NCBI GenBank assembly: GCA_023818905.1
Contig: JAMWDE010000047.1
Location: 1 to 6,706, forward strand
From: Candidatus Omnitrophota bacterium
Lineage (GTDB): Bacteria; Omnitrophota; Gorgyraeia; Gygaellales; Profunditerraquicolaceae
Direction: 5' to 3'
Length of the DNA stretch: 6,706 bases
Below the pieces are notes generated by a model that saw nothing but the letters and a program-made list of their open reading frames with translations, was not told the DNA's origin and did not search any database. How positions within the stretch are numbered: the stretch's first letter is position 1; every line of letters begins with the position of its first letter. Of this stretch, positions 1 through 6,706 are shown piece by piece. A program made the translations under genes and the position numbers.

Positions 1-522
1 CAGTTAGCTAAATACATAAAAGAGAAACTTATAAATTTAGGCTACAGTTATGATGTAAATATCTGTCGTTTGAGTGGGCCCGGAAATATTTGGGCAATTA
101 GAATTTATGCTATTAGTAAGTCCATTGTTTTTAGTCTAAAAGATAACTTTATAAGTGATTCGAGTCAAATTTTGGTGCTTTTTAATGAAGGTGGTGAATT
201 CGGTGTAGATCGATCTCTAATCGAAACAGCAGAAGGTGCAATGAGAGTGAATGTGGGAGAACGTATTGATACAACTATAGATATGATTCAATTACAAACT
301 AAAAATGAAGATGGTGCTAGATTAGCGATAGAGGCATTAGTAGCTTCTACAATAAAGGGCATACTATTAGAAGGTAAAGAATTTAATTGGGAGAAACTTG
401 CAAATGAACTGAATGAAACCAATGCATTTAATCCTGCCCAGGTTATAGAAATTATAGCACTAATTAAAGAATTAGTTAAAAAAGGGTCATCGCCTCTTAA
501 AAATCAAGGAGATATTGAGAAC
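1..522 (+). other. Unassigned N-terminal segment of the giant ORF (residues 1-174)
   Basis: I do not recognise a family here. The first part (residues 1-100) looks like a mixed alpha/beta fold, with hydrophobic stretches such as NIWAIRIYAI and QILVLF followed by NEGGEFGVDR. Residues 101-160 look helical, with an alternating pattern (GARLAIEALVASTIKGILLE, then WEKLANELNE and VIEIIALIKELVKKG). The segment ends in a polar linker (SSPLKNQGDIEN) directly before the first strand of the SDR domain. It may be the C-terminal part of a domain that begins outside the window. No catalytic motif could be named. Confidence 0.5.
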
Positions 523-3500
523 ATAAACATAGTAGCTATTACTGGAATAGCCGGTGATATAGGTTCTGGTCTAGCAAAGATAGCTCAAAATAGAGGTTTA
601 CGTATAAAGGGTTTGGTCAGAGAGGAATCTCTATCAAAGGCATACGTACGAGTGGGAAGACCTTCCAATGAAATTGAATATTATACAGGAGATTTATTGT
701 CCAAGAGTTTAATAAAAGAAATGGTTCATGAAGTCGGTGCCTTTTACCACTTTGGAGCAATGGTGGGTCAGGAATTTACGCCGGAGCAAGCGGCAATGGT
801 CTTGGCAGTAAACGGATTTGGAACAGGACTAGTTACAAAAGTTATAAAAGACTTGAATAAGAATATTAGGTTTATTTATGCCTCGAGCCAGAGAGTTTAT
901 AGTGTCGAGAATAATAGAGACGTGGTAGATTTTATCCAAATGGCTTATAATGTTTTTAATCAAAGATTAAGTGATATTGACACTTTTTCGAATGACAAAT
1001 GCAGAAGTCAAATATTAAAGATCAGCCAAGAATTATTACCGAAGTTACCACAAGGTGTAAATATATACGATATTTCGAAGCTTCTCGGAGAGAAATTTGC
1101 TAGAGATCTCTTAAACACAACTATAGCGCGTATTAGCAACGCATATGGACCAGAGTATGTAGGGAACCGATTGATACGTAGAATTATAACTAGTAGAATG
1201 AGTGGAATAGATATTGAAGTCGCAAATGAAACTAGGGATTATATCTACTCTAGCGATTTGAATGAAATATTATTTAAACTTGGCTTAAAAGACGGCTTGC
1301 CTCATATCGTAGATATTGCTAGTGGCGTACAGATATCTATGGTAGAAGTTATCAATGCCGTATTAAAGTTTACTCCAGATTATTCCAGCAATATTATCTT
1401 AAAAGGTCCGATTTCTTTTACTTTTGAGCAGAATGCCGCTATTGCTAAGGAGTTGTTAAATAGGGATTTTATAGATATTGAGACAGGACTGAGGAACTTA
1501 ATTGATGAATATAGGCGCATGGAAAACCATCTCAGGCCCACTGATGAGCCTTATATTATGGTTTTTGATATAGGAGGAACGTCTATACGTGCTGGAATAT
1601 TTACTTCTGAGAAAAGGATAATAGATTTTCTAAAGATAGATTCCCCAAATTTAAATAGATTAAAGGGTAACCTTTCTGATATGCAATCAGAATTGGTTAG
1701 TAGAATATCAGACATCGTTGAAGAATTAAGATCTAGACATCACAATCGATCTTTGAATACAATAGGTATTGCCTTTGCTGGCCCTGTAAACAGTGAAGGG
1801 CTTATTACAGGTGCAGCAACTTTATGGGGAAAGAAAGGAGAGGACATCCGTTATGATTTGGCCGTAGCAATAAAGCAGAAGGTCTCAAATATAGATAATG
1901 CGTATATATTAAATGATAACAGTGCCGCAGCTTTAAGATATGCCCATGAACTAGATATTGAGAAACTATGTGTTATCACCATTGGGTCGGGTATCAGTAA
2001 TAAGATATACGATAAAAATCATGGTGGTATACTAATGGATGAGGCTGGACTTACAGGTGAAATTGGTCATATGAGAATAGATTTTTCACCCAATGCACCT
2101 ATTTGTGATTGTGGTAAGAGAGGGCTTTTGGGCGCATTAGCTAGCGGAAGAGCTGCGGAAAGAATAGCCAGAAAAATGTCTTTGGATGGGCGAGATAGAG
2201 AGATAAAAGTAATCGAGCAAATAGTTGCTTATTATAACCGGATGAATTTAGGTAAAATTAAAGTCTCTCATCTTATATTTGGCCAGTTCTCTATTAATGC
2301 GGATGAAGAATATAATGTAAAAGAAATTCCTTTAAGATCCTCCTCATCCATCTTTACCTATCCCGCTCAGATTAAACCCCTCTGGTGGTTTGAAAAGAAC
2401 TGGCAGAGTGAGGTATTGTTGCTAACGGTCTGCGAGATAAAGGGTGAATTAAAAATGACCGATATCAAACAACAGATAGAGAATCTTTTAGGTCAACTTG
2501 AAAAAGACCGCCCGCGCAAAGGTGCCTGGCTGGATATCAACTCAAGCTTTAAGAAGGCCTTAGAGAAGGTAGATTTATTCAGAGATGGTATGGAGATTGA
2601 GCTCATTCTTTTCTCCTGTAGGCGTCCCAAAGAGGTAGGTTTTGTAAGGGAAGGAATCATCTATCTAAACCTTGCCATGCTCAGGGCTCCTCCCTCAGAT
2701 TCTGACGAGACTAGAGAAGACCGTCAGCACTTCTTGGATGAGGTAGTAGAGCACGAGGTCAGGCACTTTGTAGAAGGCAGACAAGATGAGTATGAGGTAG
2801 AAAAGGCCTGCCTTGAAAGCCTGTTTGATAACCCAGCACGATTACAAGGTGTGCTTAACTCACTCACTGATAAAGCCCGAAGATTCGAGGCCCGCAAGTG
2901 GTTGCAGCTCTCGGTAAGACTTAAAGAATTCCAAGACTATGGTAAATCCAAAGAAGAAACCTTCACCGCCTTAGAAAAGCCCCTTTCCGTATTATCCGGA
3001 AGAATCCAGCAGATAAAAGACTTTGAGAAATTTATCCCTGAAGAGATATCACGGCTCACTTTACCCTACAGCCGCTATCTCTACCCACTCTTAAAGCTCT
3101 ACAGTACCCTAAAGAAAAAAGGTTCTGACGCAGAGCGCCTAAAGAGGATAGATGGTTTAATTAATGCCTTTGTCGACAAGATTAACCTCTATACAAAGGC
3201 AGGGCCTCAGGAATTAGAGCTTGCTACGGATATACTCTTACTGGATGACTTCCTAAGACAGAATCGCGCCGAGCATTATCTTGAGCGAGCAAAGTTTTAC
3301 TTAAGAGAAGGCTTCTACATTCCTCAGTTCCTCTTTGCGGGTGCTGCCACCCGTTTTGGCGGTCCGCTTTATCCAGTAAACTTGTGGCTGGAAGCTGAAA
3401 GATTAGCTCAAGAATTAGAAACATCTGGAAAAGAAGAAGAAAAACAAAAAGCCAGCCAACTGCGCCAGAAGATAAATAGAGCCCAATCCAGACTACCTCT

Positions 3501-6500
3501 TTGGATGGGTCCAAGACAGCTAATTGCCTACAACTTAAAGATAAGGGAGCTAGTAGGAAAAGATGCCTTAAAGAAACAGCTTATTATTATCCATGTAAAT
3601 GAGGAAAAAGAACAACAGATTTTAAATGACATTTTCATTAACAACTTCTACGGTTTTAAAAGAGAAAACGTAATCTTTATCACCCAAGAGACCTTTGGCG
3701 GTTATACCGTAGATAAAAATGGTGAGCTGTTATTTACTGCCCATAGCGACCTGCTTCCCTTCGGTCATGGCTACAATATCCAGCAGCTAAAGCAACCCTA
3801 CCTTGCCTACATTCTTGATGAGTACGGTCAGAAAATAACAATAATAGAGGATGTTATTTCTTATCTAAGGGAAGAATTTAACAGAAGAAAACAAGAGCTT
3901 CGTCTTGACCTAAAACCCATCCTCTCCAGTCACCGCATCAATGATTTAACCAAGTTCACTGCCAAGGTAAGAGAAGATATAGATAATCCTAAAGTCTTTA
4001 CTACTGAGGTAATTGACATAAAGAAATTTGCCTATGGTCTATATCTCATAGAAGAAGGCAAAAACAACATGGTTATCGAGCTCTTAGAAAACCCCAAAAA
4101 TCAAAAAGGCGGTAACCTGCTTTATGATAAGGTAAGAAGAAAGATGTTTCTCATTGAGACCTCCAACACCAAAGGCTCACCAGAACTCACTGCTATCTTA
4201 GAACTGGGTGAAAAGGTTCCCTACAATGCCTTTAGAATCTTCTATGATTTAGAAGAACTGCCTAAGATACTGGAAAAAGGACTTCCCTACAACTTACGTT
4301 TTAATAAAGGAGGATATCTGTACTTAGAGGCAGTTACAGGAGATATCACTCAGCTGGATGAAGCAAAAGCAGTTGGCTTCAAGAAAAAAGGAGAAATCAT
4401 CCATGACTGCAAGGAACCCAAAAACCTGCCTGAGGCAGTAGATTTTATCAGCCAGCAGGATAGCTGGTTAGTAGATAAGATTATCAACGACCCTTGGCTA
4501 AAGGAGATAGTAGAGAGGGTATTTGAAAGGAGTAAGGAAGTTACTAGCAGTCCTTTAACAGCTGCTGACTACGTTGTTTTTATTCCAGAGGAACTAAAAG
4601 ATTTTGTTCAGATTAATTTAGGCAAAGTTAAAATTATTGGTAAGAATATATTTGAAATTGAGAAGACCCCTGAGTTTATTCAGCTACAGGGCGTATATCA
4701 AGATAGATTAAAAGAAATCCTCGGATTAATTTCACATTATATTACCGGCCCTCCTGTAGAAGTAAATGTGCTTATTGAGCCAGTGCAAATCGGCCTACCT
4801 TCTATGTGGTTTAACAAAGATACTAATACCCTCCATATTCAAGCCATTCTCCTTACTAATATGGTTGATAATTATTATCTAAGATTGATAACTTATATTG
4901 CTAGCTCCCATATCCAGAATCCTTTAATATCTGAACAAGACCTTCAGATTTATACTATTGTATTTCTCCTTGAGAATTTAGACTTCTTGAAGCATATCCG
5001 TTCCTTCTTAACTGCCACAAAAGTAATAGAGTTAAAAGAAAAGACTTTAGCCAGTCAACTCTTTGGACAAATCGTTGTCTATAGCAACATTTATGAAAGG
5101 GAAAAATTATTTGAAGGGCTTAATTTATCTTTAAGACGGCTGAGGCAATACAGATTAGCGATAGATGTATTGTTGCACGATTCTGTGTTTAGCCATGAAG
5201 ACAAAGAATTAGTTATAAGGTATCTTGTCTTTGGTAAGGCTTCAGTATTCAGTTTCTGGGAAACCTTAGAAAAACGGGAAAAAGAGGAACTTTTAGAACA
5301 GATGAGAACGATAGATTTGCAGGAGATAGAAAGATTATACTTTACTTTTATTCTCCAAGGAATAGAAGACGCAAAGATTATAGTTACTAAAGATAATCTT
5401 GATATACCTGAATGTGCAGATTTAACCTTGGGTGATACAGAAGAAAATTTAAAAGCAGGAGAAATTGGTGAGGGGGCTTTTAAGAGGGGAGAGGTTGCAA
5501 TATTAGAATTAGCTGGTGGCAGTGGTGCACGTTTAGGTTTCAGGAAACCTAAAGGAACTTTTAAGGCGAGTCAAGTAATGAATAAATCTCTATTCAGGAT
5601 GCGCGCAGAAAAGATTCGAGCACTTGCTGATTACTATGCTAGGTCCATTCCTTTGATTATTATGACCTCAGAGGTTACCCATAAGGGCACTGTGCGATTC
5701 TTTGAAAAACATATTGTGAAAGATAAAGATGGTAACGAATACTATTTCAATCAGATACCTGTAGACTGGGTAAAATTTATTCGCCAGAGAAATATGCCTC
5801 AAGTTACAAAAGATGGAGAATTTATCTTAGGAGGAACTGAGGCAGAGGCAGAGACGCGGCAGGAGGCAGAGAGAAAAGCAAGGTATCACATTGCCGTAGG
5901 CGGTTTTGGACACGGTGATGCTAGAGATTGGGTGTTACGGAATCCAGAAATACGAAGTTGGTTAAAGAGTTTTGGCGTTAGATATGTGATGATGGTAAAC
6001 GTAGATAATGCATATATTCCTACACCCCCGGTTTTGGGTTACCATATTCTATCAGAAAAACGTATTAAGCCGGGCATGGAGCACTTAAGTATGTTGGTGG
6101 TAGAAAAAGTGAATCCGAGGGAAGATGTGGGTATGGCAGTAATGCTAAATGGCGAAGATAGTTTAATTGAATATACTCAGGTCCCTCGTGAGCTTACCTA
6201 TCTTAAATATGTGTATATCCTTGACCATGAAAAATTAATTTTCTTAAAATTAGAAGGCGCAAGGCCAACTGAATTTAATTATTATATCTTAAGATTGGAT
6301 GAATATCTTGATAAATATGCTCGAAGGATAACCGAGCCAAAAGCGTATGAGGTATGGGTAACAGAACATCTTATTAGCGTAGATGAGTTGCCTAATGGCT
6401 TTACATATCAATTCTTAGGTAGAGATTATGATAAGGATACATTAGCACGCTGGGCAAAATTATGGTTGCGCCTTGGTAATACTAACACTATTATCTGGAG

Positions 6501-6706
6501 CTTAAGTTCTTTTGAAGATGAAAAATACCCACTTAAAAATCTGCCTGTGGTAGTGGCGAAGGATAAAGCTTTGGATGGTTGTCATCCTGAAACCTTAATT
6601 TGTTATACTAAGGCAGATGGGATACTTAAAGCTCATAAGTTTGAGATATTTGCTTTCCATGGTTTCTTGGTAGGTATAATGAGAGGAGCGCGGGTACTGG
6701 TAGATA
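1..6706 (+). CDS. Giant multidomain sugar-nucleotide metabolism protein (internal fragment, open at both ends)
   Basis: Frame +1 is open over the whole window: 2235 complete codons plus one base, with no TAA, TAG or TGA. The translation matches known folds in the same frame from about base 523 to the end, so it is coding and not a chance open frame. Domain order is: unassigned N-terminal part, extended SDR (residues 175-507), ROK kinase-like (517-775), fusion scar (776-818), HExxH-bearing segment (819-1000), degenerate UDPGP-like domain (1090-1460), unassigned helical part (1480-1749), and UAP1/AGX-like UDPGP domain (1750-2235). Each recognised family normally exists as a separate protein of about 300-500 residues, so this is a multiple fusion. 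The likely role is making and converting UDP-sugars in the cytoplasm. No start, ribosome binding site, signal peptide or stop can be assigned, because both ends lie outside. No convincing frameshift is visible. Confidence is high for a single ORF and lower for the activity of the individual domains. Confidence 0.96.
523..1521 (+). other. Extended SDR domain, NAD-dependent sugar-nucleotide epimerase/dehydratase type (residues 175-507)
   Basis: The domain opens with a beta strand (INIVAI) and the extended-SDR dinucleotide loop TGIAGDIG, with glycines at 182, 185 and 188 fitting TGxxGxxG. YHFGAM (about 250) sits where families of this type have the 'hlAa' strand. YASSQRVY (293-300) is the serine-bearing strand. 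YDISK (356-360) gives the catalytic Tyr356 and Lys360 of YxxxK. ARISNAYGP follows, and RDYIYSSDL (412-420) matches the 'RDFIYVDD' element of nucleotide-sugar SDRs. The tail IDIETGLRNLIDEYRRM is the usual C-terminal helix of the family. These enzymes act on UDP-, GDP- or dTDP-sugars using NAD(P). The substrate cannot be deduced. About 60 residues separate Ser296 from Tyr356, against roughly 25 in typical members, so there is an insertion near the active site. The core catalytic residues are present, so activity is plausible. Confidence 0.88.
1549..2325 (+). other. ROK-family sugar kinase-like domain, shortened C-terminal lobe (residues 517-775)
   Basis: The ATP phosphate-binding motif FDIGGTSIRAGIF (522-534) starts the domain only about ten residues after the SDR ends. 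GIAFAGPV (589-596) and LNDNSAAAL (637-645) follow, the latter holding Asp639 in the position of the ROK catalytic base ('NDaNaaA'). ITIGSGI (660-665) resembles the second phosphate loop. GEIGHM (686-691) supplies His690, the zinc ligand. The cysteine motif is ICDCGKRGLL: Cys702 and Cys704 fit CxCGxxGC, but the last cysteine is Leu709. The C-terminal lobe after GRAAERIA is short. A strand-like SHLIFGQFS (about 757-765) stands where ROK proteins have their 'IvlGGg' strand, and the normal final helices are missing. ROK proteins are ATP-dependent kinases for glucose, N-acetylmannosamine and similar sugars, or sugar-sensing repressors. No DNA-binding domain precedes this one. It is a ROK fold by clear motifs, but activity is uncertain. 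Confidence 0.85.
2326..2454 (+). other. Probable fusion scar between the ROK and HExxH segments (residues 776-818)
   Basis: The reading frame stays open, but the peptide does not look like folded domain sequence. It has a serine run (SSSS), the cluster PLWWFEKNW, and no family resemblance. It lies between a truncated ROK C-terminus and an ATG with a Shine-Dalgarno-like sequence in front. Codon use changes here from AT-ending to more C-ending. I infer that this is former untranslated or intergenic DNA now read through. A simple linker is the alternative. Confidence 0.4.
2439..2457 (+). promoter_or_regulatory. Possible fossil ribosome binding site and start codon inside the ORF
   Basis: The in-frame ATG at 2455-2457 (Met819) is preceded by AAAGGGTGA at 2439-2447. 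Its GGTGA part pairs with the 16S rRNA tail, and 7 bases separate it from the ATG. The following peptide MTDIKQQIENLLGQLEKD reads like a normal bacterial N-terminus. I infer that the downstream module may once have been a separate gene starting here, or may still be translated independently. Chance is a real alternative in AT-rich, purine-rich coding DNA. Confidence 0.25.
2455..3000 (+). other. Helical segment with HExxH metal-site motif (residues 819-1000)
   Basis: An amphipathic N-terminal helix (IKQQIENLLGQLEK) leads into an alpha/beta stretch with strands MEIELILFSC and GIIYLNLAML. The motif HEVRH then falls at residues 918-922, set in a helix reading DEVVEHEVRHFVEG, and is followed by DEYEVEKAC (929-937). 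HExxH binds zinc in metallopeptidases, with the glutamate as catalytic base. An acidic helix after it can give the third ligand, for which Glu930, Glu932 or Glu934 would be candidates. Arg921 departs from the uncharged residue preferred in the extended consensus, so a structural or vestigial role is possible. The rest (RFEARKWLQLSVRLKEF onward) is helical and charged. I do not recognise the family beyond the motif. Confidence 0.5.
3268..4380 (+). other. Degenerate UDP-sugar pyrophosphorylase-like (UDPGP-like) domain (residues 1090-1460)
   Basis: The order of elements copies the UDPGP family. QFLFAGAATRFG (1109-1120) stands for the nucleotide-binding LxGGxGTRLG loop, but with the second glycine of the GG pair and the glycine before TR both changed to alanine. 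The usual PKG lysine is not found; GGPLYPVNLW follows. LPLWMGPRQLIAYN and QLIIIHVNEE parallel the uracil-side strands. LPFGHGYN (1252-1259) parallels the PxGHGD loop. MVIELLE with QKGGNLL (1368-1373) and FLIETS parallels the VEY, KGG and IE elements. VPYNAFRIFYDLEEL (1406-1420) parallels the 'FNtNnlW.nL' element. A charged, probably helical insertion (about 1131-1165) follows the loop. The family makes UDP-sugars from UTP and sugar-1-phosphate. With the loop altered, this copy is probably inactive, regulatory, or changed in specificity. Assignment rests on motif order rather than strong identity. Confidence 0.6.
4438..5247 (+). other. Unassigned, mostly helical segment between the two UDPGP-like domains (residues 1480-1749)
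   Basis: No family is recognised. Residues 1480-1560 contain helical (WLKEIVERVFERSKEV) and short strand-like pieces (DYVVFIPEEL, VKIIGKNIFEIEKTPEFI). Residues 1588-1620 have a strand pair (VEVNVLIEPVQIGLPSMWF and TLHIQAILLTN). Residues 1621-1749 look like a helical bundle rich in leucine, ending in RRLRQYRLAIDVLLHDSVF and a short acidic turn before the next domain. No transmembrane segment is evident, because the hydrophobic stretches are broken by charged residues. It may be a spacer, a scaffold or an interaction domain. Confidence 0.5.
5248..6706 (+). other. UDPGP domain, UAP1/AGX-like UDP-sugar or UDP-N-acetylhexosamine pyrophosphorylase (residues 1750-2235, truncated by the window)
   Basis: The domain begins with the helical cap typical of UAP1/AGX proteins: FWETLEKREKEELLEQ followed by IDLQEIERLY. 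KAGEIGEGAFKRGEVA leads into LAGGSGARLGFRKPKG (1837-1852), the UTP-binding LAGGxGTRLGxxxPKG loop, with one Thr-to-Ala change and the PKG lysine Lys1851 kept. KSLFRMRAEKI matches the conserved KSLFQ..AEri helix, and IPLIIMTS (1883-1890) the uridine-side strand. Then come DWVKFIRQRNMPQV, the GGFGHGDAR loop (1967-1975), VMMVNVDNAYI with VDN at 2001-2003, the PVLGY element, and DVG with IEYTQ (2056-2060). FEIFAFHGF (2214-2222) and RGARVLVD match the C-terminal region just before the usual final FxPxKN motif, which would fall just beyond base 6706. The reaction is UTP plus sugar-1-phosphate to UDP-sugar plus pyrophosphate, with Mg2+. Length agrees with the roughly 500-residue family. Glucose-, GlcNAc- or broad-specificity UDPGP cannot be separated from motifs alone. 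Confidence 0.85.
5839..5871 (+). repeat. Short imperfect GAGGCA repeat coding an acidic/basic helix insertion
   Basis: GAGGCAGAGGCAGAG, then after nine bases GAGGCAGAG, encodes EAEAE and EAE within TEAEAETRQEAERKAR (residues 1946-1961). It is in frame and lies between the FILGG strand and the GGFGHGD loop of the UDPGP domain. Replication slippage in a surface loop is a likely origin. No sign of a regulatory role. Confidence 0.6.

Noticed and set aside
1572..1580. AGGAGGAAC resembling a ribosome binding site at the start of the ROK domain
   Set aside because: It encodes the Gly-Gly of the DIGGT motif. No start codon follows, so it does not mark a separate kinase gene.
1853..1855. ATG after AAAGGAGAGG in another frame
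   Set aside because: The frame closes after four codons, so it cannot be a gene.
3224..3514. A 96-codon minus-strand ORF with a hydrophobic leucine/phenylalanine stretch
   Set aside because: It lies antisense to the first UDPGP-like domain. Its hydrophobic run is simply the complement of the lysine/glutamate-rich helix on the plus strand. No homology or ribosome binding site supports it.
4306..4314. Strong Shine-Dalgarno-like AAAGGAGGA
   Set aside because: It codes for lysine-glycine-glycine within the domain, and no ATG, GTG or TTG follows at a suitable distance in any useful frame.
1..6706. NRPS/PKS megasynthase as the explanation of the giant ORF
   Set aside because: No adenylation, ketosynthase, condensation or carrier-protein motifs are visible; the motifs found are those of SDR, ROK and UDPGP families.
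1..6706. CRISPR arrays, tRNA/rRNA genes, insertion sequences, intrinsic terminators
   Set aside because: No spaced direct repeats, transposase motifs or RNA-gene sequences were seen, and the whole window is accounted for by one coding frame.

Overview
The window is a piece from the middle of one gene. Reading frame +1 runs from base 1 to base 6706 without a stop codon, giving 2235 complete codons. Neither the start nor the end of the gene is in view, and I see no second gene, RNA gene, promoter, terminator, mobile element or CRISPR array. The protein is therefore longer than about 2235 residues. It joins several whole enzyme domains, most of them from sugar and nucleotide-sugar metabolism.

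The layout, in residues of this frame, is as follows. Residues 1-174 have no family I recognise. Residues 175-507 are an extended short-chain dehydrogenase/reductase (SDR), of the NAD-dependent sugar-nucleotide epimerase/dehydratase type. Residues 517-775 are a ROK-family sugar kinase-like domain with a shortened C-terminal lobe and one lost zinc cysteine. Residues 776-818 look like a fusion scar. Residues 819-1000 are a helical segment with an HEVRH (HExxH) metal-site motif. Residues 1090-1460 are a diverged UDP-sugar pyrophosphorylase-like (UDPGP) domain. Residues 1480-1749 are unassigned. Residues 1750-2235 are a well-preserved UDPGP domain of the UAP1/AGX type, cut by the window edge just before its expected end.

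Together the recognisable parts suggest a sugar-activation chain in one polypeptide: a kinase phosphorylates a sugar, a pyrophosphorylase makes the UDP-sugar, and an SDR converts it. The phosphosugar mutase normally needed between a ROK kinase and a pyrophosphorylase is not seen and could lie outside the window or elsewhere in the genome. ATP, UTP and NAD chemistry implies a cytoplasmic protein. Whether it works intact or is processed, and whether the degenerate domains are active, cannot be read from the sequence.

The DNA is AT-rich with bacterial-looking gene structure. Giant multidomain ORFs of this kind are documented in uncultured bacteria, notably Omnitrophota (former OP3). I offer that phylum as a moderate-confidence inference, not an identification. 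Codon use changes along the ORF, with many more C-ending codons in the middle block than in the flanks, so the gene looks like a mosaic of parts with different histories.
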